This document shows positions 35,433 to 46,353 of a stretch of DNA of 64,000 nucleotides, piece after piece. This stretch comes from Auricularia sp. M13 (taxonomy: Eukaryota; Basidiomycota; Agaricomycetes; Auriculariales; Auriculariaceae), in assembly GCA_037042915.1 (NCBI GenBank), contig CM073202.1:2356001-2420000 (forward strand). The letters run 5' to 3'. Below the pieces are notes generated by a model. It searched no databases. It was not told the origin of the DNA and saw only the letters and a program-made list of their open reading frames with translations. How positions within the stretch are numbered: position 1 is the stretch's first letter; every line of letters starts with the position of its first letter. Position numbers and translations under genes: made by a program.

Positions 35433-38400
35433 TTACATGATAATGCAACTCGGCTTGTTCTTCTTCTTCTGCTTGGGCGAGGAGATCTCGCCCTCCGCGA
35501 CGGTGGGCGTTGTAGCCTGCGTCTGCGGCGAGGGCGAGCTGATCCATGCGCCGGGGAGATGTCGTGATGTCGCGGACGTCGTCGAGGTGAGACGCGAGCG
35601 GGCCGTGAAAGTCGTGGCTGTTGGCGACTCGGGGTCGTGGTACTCGGAGGTACCGTCGTCCGACGTCAATGTCAGCTTGGGTCGTCTGCAGCCAGAAAGG
35701 TTCAGTACAACGCTAAGGGCTGGCAACGAGCAAGATACGCACGATGAAGATGCATCGAAGGACTGTCTGAGGGGCGCGACTTCGTCGTGCTGTTCCTCGG
35801 CCAGAACTTTGGCAGCTTCAGATGCAGTGAGAGGGGTGGAAATGTTGAAAACGTCGGCGGAGGGCGCAATCGAGGAGACTTTGCGGGAGAGGGCCACATC
35901 CTGCGTCGGCGTCTTGACTGGCGCGGGTTCAGGTTCAGGAGTTGGGACGCGCTCGACTGGTACGGGTGAAGGATCCGCTGGAGGCGCAGGTTCGGCAGCG
36001 GCAGTTTCCTGAGGAGCGACCTCTGCCTTGGGCTCGGCTTGCTGCTCGACAACGGGTTCCGGTTCCGGCGCCGCTTGGACAGCGACGGGTTCGACGTGTT
36101 CGTCCTCAACAGCCGCCTTGACATCCGGCTCAGAAGCGGGGATGGATTCTACAACGGGCTCAGGCTCGGCTTCGACCGCTGCTGGTGCTACGGGCTCGTC
36201 TTCGACAACAGGCTTGACGTCAGGTTCGGAGACGGGCTCAGGAGCAGCTTCAGGGATGGGCGTTGGTACGCGCTCCAACTCAGGTTCTGGCTCTGGTGCG
36301 GGGACGGCGGCAGCCTCGGGCTCAGCAGCCGGTGTTTCCTGCGGGGGTGCAGGCACTTCGACTGCTGGCTCTGCGACATGTTCCTCCGCAACGACAGATT
36401 CGTGAACGGGCTCGGGCTCGGGCTCGGGCTCAGCGACAGGTGCAGGCGCTGCATCAGCAGGAACGTCGCGATACTCGATCTGAAGAATGCGTCAGAATGC
36501 AAAAATCTCATCGAATCAAATACCGACCGGTGGGGAGGCGCCACCAGCTTCGGAAGGAATGTCTTCAACGTCGGCGGGAACAGGAAGATGTTCCACCGTG
36601 GGCTCGGAGGCGAGGTCGAGCACAGGAGCAGGTTCAGCTGCTTTGATCGAAGCCGTCTGTAAAAGATGAGATGCTGAGATCATAGCGACGCATATGGCAT
36701 ACCTCAACAACCTCGTCAACCTCACTCTCGCTTAAGACCTCAGATGTCTGTGGTACGACGGGAACTGGCTCGAGAACAGGTTCGGCGATGATCTGCACCG
36801 GTGGGGGAGGCAGAGACTGGGACGAGTTAGCATAGCTAGTGACGATAGTGAGGGCATTTTACCTCGACTTCGTCAAGTTGCCCACCAGCTTCGGATGGGA
36901 TGTCACCAGCCTCAGAGAATGACGGAGCTTCAGTAACACCAGCTTCAGATGGGATGTAGCCAACATCAGACGCGGCCTTGCCCTCGTCCTCCTCGATAAC
37001 GGCAAGATGATTACCAGACTCCAGCGAGGCAGCAGCATCTGAAGCAGCTTGATCTTCGATTTGCTCCTCAACAGTGATTCGGGGCTCCTCGGCCTGGGAT
37101 AGTATGTGAGAACCAAGCGAATCAAGAGTGCGTAAAGACTCACATCATGCTCGTGAACGTGTTCCTCGGTCAAGGCCGGACGCTCTGGCTCATCTGGAAT
37201 AGGTGTGACCTCGCGTGCGGCTTCATCGCTGACAGATGCAGCAGCGATAGAGCCTTCCGGTGCCTCCGCCTCCGAGGGAAGAGGAGACGGGGTGTTACGA
37301 GGAGAGTCCGAAACCTCGGGCACGACACTCGCTGCGGCAACGCTTGGGTCGGGCGTGAGGAAGCCTTCAGTAGGAACTGCCGACGACTCCGGAATCTCAG
37401 GCGTCGGGTCAAGACGAGGGCTGGACGGCACGAGAGGGATGTGCGAAGACGCGGAAACTTCAGACCGGGAGTCGAAGGGACTGAGAGCGCCGACTGCAGA
37501 ACCTGAAAGCTACCATCAGTAAAACACAATGAGTGCAGGGTGGTCGGCGTACGAGGAGAATCCGGCACCTCCGGAACATCCGAGCGAATTGACAGGTCGA
37601 GCTCGTCGACGGCAGGAGGTAGAGATTCGCTTGCTTGGGAAGGGGTTACCGCGCCATCTGCGGCATCGCTGGCCAGGAGTTGTGGTGTTGTTTCCGGGTC
37701 GTGAGCCGCAACTGAAGGTTCCTCTGCAAGGATGGCTTCCTCAGCGACTGCTACTTCGGGCTCTGGAGCTGGAACGGTCGTGGATTCCTCGATGGCGGTC
37801 GGCGCGGCCTCAATCGCGCTCTCAGCTGCCTTCTCCTCCTCGGTGCTGGCGATGATTTGCTCCAACTCGTCAGCGGTAGAGTCAGCCGTGACCGTCTCCG
37901 ACACTGCAGGCACCGACTCGGGTTCTGGTGTCTCGTCAACCAGCGCTACGATAGGCTCTGCGCTCGCCAGCGGCTCGGTGGCAGCCTCAGCTTCAGTCTC
38001 GGTCTCAACGGGCACAGCGGGCTCATCGGCATGCGATGGCACCGACGGCTCATCAGCGTTAGCAAACGCAGCGGTCTCAGTGGCTTCTTCGATGGGTGTC
38101 TCCGGCTTGACGTCTTCCTTGACAGCGTCAACATCCTGTGGCACGGCGGGCGCGGGCTCAGATTCCTCTGAAAATAGGTCAGATCAGGGTCACGCCCAGC
38201 GCGGAAGGAACGTGAACGCACCAGCAGGCTCGGTCGGAGCTGCATCGACGTCTTCAGACACTGCTGCAGGCTCAGCAGGTACCGCAGATTCGACAGCCGA
38301 TTCTTGAGCAGCCGCCTCTTCAACAGCAGCGGGTCCCTCCTCAGCCGGAGCGGCGGTGGCATCCTCGACAGGTGCAACGGGGGCAGCTTCGTGAACAGCG

Positions 38401-41321
38401 GGGACGGCCTCTGGTTCTTCAGCGCCGGTAGCAGGGACGGTCTCCACGACGGCGACGGGTTCTTCGGTACCAGGAACCTCGGCCTCGGCTGGGACAATGA
38501 TGGCGTCCACGGCCTTGTCCGTGAGCTCCTCGATGATCACGGCGGAAGACTCAGACTCAGCGGGAACCGCATCATCTGCGTGTTCAGCGCCATCCTCCGG
38601 CGTTGTCTCGGCCTCAGCAGGAACGGGCTCCTCCTCAGCGGACTCTGGCACAGTTGCCTCGGGTTCGACAGCAGGCGCTGCTTCCTCCTCTGCTGCAGGA
38701 GTCGGCTCGGGCTCGTCGTGTGCTGCAGCTGCAGGCACCTCCGTCTCAGCTGCAGGCTCGACGGGAGGAGCATCTTCGGCCTTGGGCTCCTCAGCTGCGA
38801 CAGCAGGCTCTTCGATGGCGGCAGTCGTTTCTGCGACAGGTTCTTCCGCAGCTGGAACGTGTTCCTCAACCGCAGGCTCCTCGACGACCGGAGCTGGCAC
38901 TTCAGCAGGTTCTTCGGCGACCGCGGCCGGGTTCTTCAACAGGCTCTTCAACAACTGGAGCCGACTCTGCCACAGGCTCCTCGACGCCGGCGTTGACTCT
39001 TCAGCGACAGATTCTTCGGCGATTGTAGTCGACTCCGCGGCAGGCTCGGTGGTCGCGGATTCCTCGACAGGGGCCGTAGTCGGGAGCGCCTCCTCAGGCT
39101 GAGTAGGGAGCAGCTCGACGATGGGCACGTCGAGCTTGGGCGCAGCGACCTCTGACTCCTGTGCATCCGCCGCCGTGGTCGCCTCCGGTACCGGGTCCGT
39201 GGCCTGCTCGGTTTCGGGGACCAACGGGACGAACGTCGGCGCTGCTTCCTCAACAGGCTAGAATCAGGTGTGATTAGAGAAAGCACGGCGAGGATAAGAT
39301 GATAGAAATGAACAAACCTCGGACTCTTGAACGGGCTCTGCAGCAGGTGGTTCTGCAGCGGTTTCCTCGATCGGCAGATGCTTCAGTGTGGGTGGAAGAC
39401 TCCTCGGCGGCGACAGCAGGCTCCTCAGGCGCAGTCTCTGGCGCCTTGACATCCTCTGCGGCAGGTTCCTCGGTAGCTGCAGGGTAGCAGCCACCTCGGG
39501 GTCAGGTACAGTGGCCTCCTCAACAGCGGCAGGCGCGTTATCCTTAGCTTCCTCGACCGGCGCAGATTCTTCAACTGGCTTGGTTTCCTCAACGTGCTCG
39601 GAAACTGGTGCAGCATCCTCAGGAACTTCAGGAACGCTCTCGACCGCTGGAGCAGTCGACTCCTCGACAGGTTCGACCGGGGCGGACTCCGTCGTGGCCT
39701 CAGCCTCCGCAGCATGTTCGTCAGCTGCCTCATGAACTGGCTCCTGCGTCGTAACGGGCTCGCTCTCTTGCGCAGCGACGGTCTCCGCCTCCTTGACAGG
39801 CTCGACGGCTGCCGCTTCGACTGGCTCGCTGGCATCTGCAACGGGCTCTGACGCCGGCTCGCTTGCCTCGGTGGCGGTAGCGGGAGCTGCCTCGTCCGCA
39901 GCAGCCTCCTCGGTCGCATGCTCGGGCTCTGTGGCTGCAGCAACATCATCGGTCGTATGCTCGGGCTCGGAAGGAGCTGGGAATGCTCGACAGCTGGCTC
40001 GCTCGGTTCAGTCGGCGCAGCAGCAGTCTCTTCGACGACAGGCGCGTGCTCTGGAGCAGTTTCCGTCGCAGGAGTTGTCTCCTCGACGGACGGAGCAGGC
40101 TCGCTGACTTCGGCCTTCTCATCGGCGGGTCTCCTCGGTGACGGCTTCAGGTTCTGCTGCATGAGCACTCGCCTCGTCGGCGCTGGCGGGTTCTTCGACC
40201 GCCTGGCCAGCCTCGGCAGCAGGCGCGTCGTCCGTCGCTGAAACGGGTTCGACGGGCGCTTCGACGGCTTCCTCTGCTTCGGGTGCAGTCGCGGGCTCCT
40301 CAGCCGCTGGCGCGGGTGTGGGCTCACTAACATCGACGAGAGGAGCAGGAGTGGAGTCTTCCACCTTATCTGCGGTGGATTCTGCGGCGGGCTCCTCAGC
40401 AGGAGTCACTTCAGCGGCAGGCGCTGTGGGTTCCTCGGGTGCAGCAGCCTCTTCCAGCTGGAGCTTCCTCTTTGACAGGCTCCTCTGTGTTACCGCCGCC
40501 TCCGGAGCAGCGGCGGCGACTTCCTCGACGGGGGGTGCAGCAGTCTCCTCGGTTGTAGAAGCGACTGGAGCGTCTTCCTGCTCGATCGGAGCAGACTCCA
40601 CTGCGGGGGTGGATTCTTCTGGCACGGCTGCCGGAGACTCAGTGGGCTGAGCAGTCTCTGCGACAGCCTCGCTGCCCTCTTGGCAGGAAGGGACTCTGTA
40701 GTTGCCTCAGTCGTAGTCTGCATTGAATTCAATAAGATCGTATGCATTGGGAAATGAATGAATTGACGGACCTCGTCAGCCCCTTCGGCCTCCGTCAACA
40801 CCTGCGCATCAACGTCGAGCTCCTTGGTAGTCTGATCATCATGAGCTTCCCCAGCGGCTGCATGTTCCTCGACCGCCGCCTCGCTCTCCTTGGAAGCGGT
40901 CTCTGCGTCCGCCGGCGCGAGATCCTCAGGGACGGGGGCGCCGCGGACTCGGGTTCAAGGGACGAGTCGTCTGCTGGTTTGACGGGAGCAGACTCCTGCA
41001 GACACAAAGGAAAAGGAAAAGAGAGCACAAAGGCAACCAATTTCAGAAACCGGTTGCAGACCGCTTGTGCGCGACGGAACTGACCTCTGATTGTGCGGCG
41101 GCGGCGGCATCGCCGGACGGAGCCGCATCAGTGGGCGAAAGGACCTCGTCGTCGTGCTCGCCGCTGCCGTTGGTGTACGCGCCGTTGGCCTTGCCATTCA
41201 GGACGGGCGCGTCGTCGTGTGCCGCTGACGCGTCGGGCGCCTCCAGGACGGCCTTTTTGAGCACGTCCACGTCGGCGGGCGCGGGCAGTTCCTGCTCGAC
41301 GGCAGGGACGGGTTCGGACAT
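35433..41321 (-). CDS. Very large Glu/Ala/Pro/Val-rich protein with C-terminal CaaX box
   Basis: The ATG at 41321 gives MSEPVPAVEQELPAPADVDV. Introns are seen at about 41000-41083 (ends GTCTGCAG), 40721-40775, 39257-39317, 38168-38221, 37503-37552, 37092-37141, 36815-36862, 36662-36703, 36481-36525 and 35690-35740. Between them almost the whole length is low-complexity acidic sequence built from short units such as EEPAVEE, EPVAEE, AAPVEP and VESAPV, perhaps 1800 residues or more. A small motif recurs as YIPSEAG and DIPSEAGG (36555-36950). The C-terminus is basic and ends KQKKKNKPSCIIM-stop. CIIM is a CaaX box favouring farnesylation, and the lysines resemble a Ras-type polybasic membrane signal. 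The acidic frame is interrupted many times (for example about 40935, 40683, 40455, 39985, 39480, 38985) and always resumes in another frame. No globular domain was recognised. It may be a membrane-tethered disordered scaffold; that is inference. Confidence 0.7.
36405..36432. repeat. GGCTCG hexanucleotide microsatellite
   Basis: Four tandem copies of GGCTCG, the last ending in CA, encode a Glu-Pro run on the minus strand inside the CaaX protein gene. It is one of many short repeats in that gene. Confidence 0.7.
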
Positions 41322-42028
41322 GGCGAAGTGGTAGCAAGAACGAGCGTAGAAAGTGTAGAAAGGAGCTGTTCAGTGGGCGCGCGCGAGCGTTTCGGTTTGC
41401 TTTGTCGGTTTGGTCGGTGGGAACCAGAAAAAAATCGCGTGTCGGGTCTGGTCCTCTGCTTCGCGTCGCTTAGCCGTCGGCTAACGCGCCCGCGATCAAC
41501 GCACCTCTGGCGTCAACTGGGCGGTCGTAAAGTGCGCTGTCGACGCTCTCGCTCTGTGACTGTCCACACACAACAAAGCGCGCAGTGTCAGTGGACGGTC
41601 CGGAACGAAGACAAGCTCGGAACCAAAAGCGCGATGGCGAATACGGGGGTCACGCGCTTCGGAAACACGAGGCGCGCGCATGGTCCATTCCAATCGCGGC
41701 AACAAACGCGTCTTTCCCCTATCTCCCTTGTCCCCTCAGTCCCTGAGTGCCGTTATCACAGCTCCGACAGCGACGTAGCCACCTAGAATCTCGAGTCAGC
41801 AAATGCCATGAAGATTCGCGGACCTACTTATAGCCACAGAAGATCGCACTTTCCAACCGCACAAAACGCGACGAAGAATCTACGCTATTGCAATTGGATA
41901 GCACTGTATGTCAGATATTCCTGCAGTCTGCGCACGGCACAAATCGACAAGTGTAGAGTAGAAACAAAAGTGAGCAAGACAGGTTAATCGTTCATAAGGC
42001 ATGAAGAGTTCGTAAAGCCCATAACTGC
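41322..42028. other. Intergenic region, no gene seen
   Basis: This holds the promoter and leader of the CaaX protein gene (left) and the 3' UTR of the single-pass membrane protein (right). Short frames only. Confidence 0.45.
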
Positions 42029-43941
42029 CTAAACAATGGGCACACCAGGCGGTGGATGGTGCACATACGCTCCCGGAGGTGGCACTGGAGGCGGGCTCCC
42101 TCCTCCCGATGCGCTGGCCGGAGGGAACGCTGGCTGCGGCTGCGTCGTGAGGGGACTCCACGGCACCTGCGAAACCTGCTGTTGCGATAGCGGCTGGTAC
42201 GATTGAGGCGGCGATGCAGGCTGCTGCGGAGTGAACGACTGAGGGAGCGGAGATGCGTCTGTCGAGGGAGAGCCAACAGTCGAGGGACCCGCTCCGGGCG
42301 CGTAATATTGCTGCTGCTGCCCGTATTGCATACCCGGATAGAATCCTCCAGCCATAGGTAAACCTACGGCGCGTGTGGGAAGGCCGGGAGGGGGTGCGCC
42401 GCCGTTGCGGTAGTATTCCGCCAGAGGCCCGTAGAATTTCTTGCGGTTGCTCTATTATTTATTGAAAATAGTGAGAACGCACTCCTTCCAGAGTCAAACA
42501 CTTACCTGGCGCACAAAATGGACGATGAGTCCAATGATGAGACCTACGAACGGCACTCCGAGGAAAACTCCCTGTTGCAGTGCAACACGCATAATGATCA
42601 AGTACGTGATTCGACTGACAGCAGAACTCACCAAAACTGCGCCTACGATGGCCCACAGCTTATCCGTGTCGAAGTCTTCGTGGCAGTTAACGCAATCGTC
42701 CCCGCCCGACCACGGTCCATCATCCGCCCACGAGGTGTCGATGGCCCCGAGTCCAGTGGACGTCTTGGTTCCGCTGGGACGACCTCCAGCAGTTGCTGAC
42801 GCGCTGAGATCCGCGACGTCTTCCGCGTCGGACGGGCTCCAGGCACTCCCTGCAAGCCAGCTCTTCAGTGACGATCGAGTACAGCCTGAGCATGTTCGGC
42901 CGCACCTGACACCTCGATCTCCGCCCACTTGGGAATGATGATGCCCTGCAGCTCAAGCTGCACGTTTGACGGAAGCCTGTTGTCGTTGTCGCTGTGTCAG
43001 AGCAGTGAAGACGCGATGAGAGAGCGTATGCGCGAACCCGAGTGAGTTGTAGTTGCTACAACCGGCGGCCCAGACATCCTCGTCTACCTGCGTACAAACG
43101 TTGAGCCGCGCTCGAATATGAATGAGACGGGTTCATGCATACCCAATCGTCTGTGTGGATACCTTTGAAGTTGAAGGGAGATCGTTAGTTGTCGCGGACC
43201 GTTGCAGATGATGTAGGAGGAGTCTGACCTTTCTGGCACCTGTGAAAAGCAAAACGCTGTCAATACAGAATTCAGAGCAAGCTAGCATCTCAATCGCTTA
43301 CCAGCTACATCCAGCCTGCGGACATTCAGAAGGTGAACGAAGTGTGGTAGTGTAGAAGGCCAGATCGCACCATCAGATTGTACGCGACTGCGAGCGAATG
43401 CGTTAGCCACCATGGTTTACAGGTTGCAAACAAAAATGCGACGCACCGACGTTGCAGTTGCAGTCGTTCGCAGTCTTCCCAGTGGGCTACGGAAGGACCC
43501 ATATCACATCAACGACTGCACTGGCATTGTGGCGATCAAAGGCAGCGCGCACCGGCGGGTACGGAGCAGTCCTACACGAGACGATGCCAAGACGGTGTCG
43601 TCAAAGGATACGCGTGACGGACGACAGCGATCGCAACGCACAGGTTCGTGATGCTGCCCACCTTGGTGCCTACACGCGATCCAGTCAGTCAGTGAGCGGT
43701 GAGCAGCGGCACGGGTGATGGGCGGCTCACCAGGGACGCAAACGTCTTGCAGCTGCGCCCAGACTTTACACGCGGTGTCGCCTTGGAAATTGAGCTCCCA
43801 GCTGTGATGCACGCGTCAACCGCTATGGAGCCAGCGGGGGGAATGGAGCGCGCACTCGGCGTAGGTGCACACGACGCTGGACGTCTGCGCGCGCGCCGAC
43901 GCCGCGGCCAACGCGACGGCAGCAGCGAGTGCGGCGAGCAT
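42029..43941 (-). CDS. Single-pass membrane protein with Cys-rich ectodomain and Pro/Gln-rich tail
   Basis: The ATG at 43941 starts a signal peptide (MLAALAAAVALAAASARA). The first intron removes a small in-frame-stop region, and the next exon reads DWELNFQGDTACKVWAQLQD then VCVPG. Later small exons give VGSITN, TANDCNCNV, VAYNLM and GCSWCQKGQTPPTSS, then WAAGCSNYNSLG and NRLPSNVQLELQGIIIPKWA. The order W-x-N-x-x-G-x-x-x-C, CxC, AYNLM..C..CQ, then IPxWA matches a membrane protein family expanded in Agaricomycetes. One helix follows (KLWAIVGAVLGVFLGVPFVG then LIIGLIVHFVRQ), then a cytosolic tail rich in Pro, Gln, Ser and Tyr ending PPPGVPIV. At least eight introns are present; exon borders in 43000-43700 are approximate. 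Function unknown; a surface sensor or adhesin is possible. Confidence 0.72.
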
Positions 43942-44182
43942 TACTTATGGGTGAGAAGTGAGAAAGGGGGGAGAGAGGGAAGGACAACCTTAGCGGGACA
44001 CTTAATAGGCCAATAAAAGCGATGCTGCTGGCACTGGAATGATTCAATTGCAACGAAACGCGCGGGCGATCCGGCTGTTCCTGAGATCGGCGCGCTCTTT
44101 GGCTCTTGGCATTGCAATTGCAGCCGACGCGCCATCCGAACTCGCAAGTCCTTCGGTTTTCGACGCGTTCTGCGTTACTGTG

Positions 44183-44849
44183 ATGCAGCGACGACAACGT
44201 GAGTGCACCTGATTATATATGCGCAGGAGCTGACGGGCGTTGCTACTGCTGCAGCCCAGCGCCAGGCGGCGGGCGGGTACATCGCGCTCACGCCCGACCT
44301 CATCGCAAAGCGCACGAAGCGGCATCTCGAAGAGCTCGAGGTGCGCAGCGTGCTCATACTGATCCCGCACCGCATTTAATGCCAATGGCCAGGCGTCCAA
44401 CTACGCAGAGCCGTCGGGCTCGAAGGTGGCGCTGGAGGACAAGGACGCGTCGGCGGCCAAGTCGGGCGACCGCACGCGCACCTCGCTCTCCGCCCAGCGC
44501 GCAGCCGCCGCGGGTGTCGCGCGCAAGAAGTCGACGATGGCCGTGCGCACGGCGCTGCTGTACCGCAAGACGCTCGCCACGCTCATCGACGAGTCCGTGC
44601 GTACCGCGCACTATCCCCCACGCATACGTTTGCTCATGGCAACACCAACAGGGCGTGGCGAGCTATCCCGCACACGTGCCCACATATCTCACCAACGTCG
44701 CGCCCCCGCCCAAGCGCCCGCCGCGGCTCATCTGCTCGGTCTGCGGGTACCACGGGCGGTACAAGTGCCGCAAGTGCTGCCTTGCCTACTGCGACCTCCG
44801 CTGCGAGGCCACCCACAACGAAACGCGGTGCGAGCGACGTGTTATATAA
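44183..44849 (+). CDS. VPS71: HIT-type zinc finger protein, Vps71/SWC6 (ZNHIT1)
   Basis: This subunit of the SWR1 complex helps load histone H2A.Z. The C-terminal zf-HIT domain is clear: RLICSVCGYHGRYKCRKCCL then AYCDLRCEATHNETRCERRV, giving the Cys/His ligands, ending two codons later at TAA 44847. Upstream exons give ELTGVATAAAQRQAAGGYIA and LTPDLIAKRTKRHLEELE, then ARKKSTMAVRTALLYRKTLA and VASYPAHVPTYLTNVAPPPK, which precede the finger in Vps71 proteins. Introns are at about 44341-44392 and 44598-44651. The start is uncertain: ATG 44183 (MQRRQ) precedes a good donor but joins the next exon in the wrong frame, so either a base is missing or an earlier exon exists. It is convergent with SWD2, 58 bases apart. 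Confidence 0.85.
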
Positions 44850-44907
44850 TATGCTACATCTAGTCGACACAATATTCAAGAGCAATAACGACAGCAATAA
44901 ATCTACT

Positions 44908-46353
44908 CATGTACCCTTCATCTTGATATCACCATCCTTGTCTGCGCTATTTGCCAGGTCTGGTAGCCAAAATGCCTACGAGAGGTATCAAAACACTGTT
45001 AAAGCTACCTGAAAAGGGTGTACTCACCAGCTCTGCACCAGCGGTCGCAAGCATGGCATGGCGCGGGTTGAACTTGACGCATCGACTCGGCCCAATATGC
45101 CCATCCACCGCGGCGAGCGGCTGATGACGAACGGCAGCGGAGGACTCCGATTACTATTCGTCGCCTTGGCCTTGGACATCTCTGACGTGCGTTCCAGCAG
45201 TCGACTTCTCCACGCGTCGATATCCCACACGATGAGTTTGCCCGAATGCGACCCGCCGACGACAAACTTGCTGTCCGGCGTCCAGCACACTTCCTCCCCA
45301 CTGATCCCGCGCACGGGCGCGACGCCAATGTTGTTGGCCGACGATTTGCCGCGCTCCAGGCCGACGTGGCCCATGAGCTTGGCGAGCAGGAAGCCCTCGA
45401 ACGCGTCCATGATGTAGTGCGCGTCCGAGCTCGTGCCGACGAGCAGGAACTTCTGGTCCGAGGAGAAGTGCAGCGAGGTCATAATGAATGGCCGCGGCGG
45501 GAACGAGATGTCTTTGAGGGACGGGTCGAAGACGTTCATTGTCAAGAACGGTTCTTTATCGTATGTCGACGCGTCGTAGAGCAGGATCATCGCGTGCGCG
45601 TTGACGGCGACGGCGTAGATGACTCCGTTGGCGTCGTACGCGACTATAGGGTCGGGATTCGACGGGAGGTTCAGCTGCCCGCGCGCATGGGGAGTGCGCA
45701 AGTCCCATAATCGCACAGTGTACGGTCCAGCGAACCGCTAATGAAGCCGTCATCGACAGGCGACACTTCCAGCGAAATGACCCTGCGCAGCAAAGTCAGA
45801 GGGAGTGCATTGTGGCAATCAAGTCACGCGTGCTTACCGCTTCTTGTGTCCCTTGAAGTACATAATGTACTTGTTGTCGTGCAAGGAGTGGTACCGGATC
45901 GCATCGTCCTCCTTCGTGCTCGCGTGCACAATATTTGTCGCCTTATGAGTGAACCGTATCAAGTCCACGCCGTACTTCTTAGAAAGCAGCGTGTTTTTGA
46001 ACCTGTGAGCGCGGATGAGCAAGCGCAGGACAGGCTCAGACACGCGGTGGCGCACTTGCCGGCCTTGCAGTTGTACAAGCGGAACGTCTCGTCCTCGGCG
46101 GCAGTGACGAGGAAATCACCGCGGTCGTCAAACGACATCGACGTGATATGCCGCGGGTACAGCGCCGCGCGCCCGGTGGCCGCGGGCGGCGCGGGCTCGA
46201 CGGCCTGCTTGAAGATCTTGGCCGGCTTGAAGCGCGCCTGGCACGGGGCATCAGCGCTCGCTACGCGTCAATATGCAATCCGGGGTGCACTGACCATCTT
46301 TTCCGCGGTCAGCTGGATCGTGGGGCGGTCGCCGGAGCGGCGTTCACGTTCAT
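44908..46353 (-). CDS. SWD2: WD40 protein Swd2 (WDR82), COMPASS and mRNA 3'-processing subunit
   Basis: Swd2 is shared by the Set1/COMPASS H3K4 methyltransferase and the cleavage and polyadenylation machinery. The ATG at 46353 gives [10 protein letters not shown], then out of frame TIQLTAEKM, with one C apparently missing in a C4 run at about 46323. Next exons: [14 protein letters not shown] and [20 protein letters not shown], then [40 protein letters not shown] and YFKGHKKR, then [20 protein letters not shown]. These are near-diagnostic for Swd2/WDR82. The C-terminal repeat [20 protein letters not shown] joins over an intron to [10 protein letters not shown] and the stop at 44908. A frame offset lies at about 45128 between SPPLPF and [13 protein letters not shown]. 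Both offsets look like missing bases. Confidence 0.92.

Noticed and set aside
37732-39102. Ser/Ala/Thr/Gly-rich plus-strand frames opposite the CaaX protein
   Set aside because: These are reverse-strand shadows of the Glu/Ala/Pro/Val repeats; all exons, splice sites and the CaaX end are on the minus strand.
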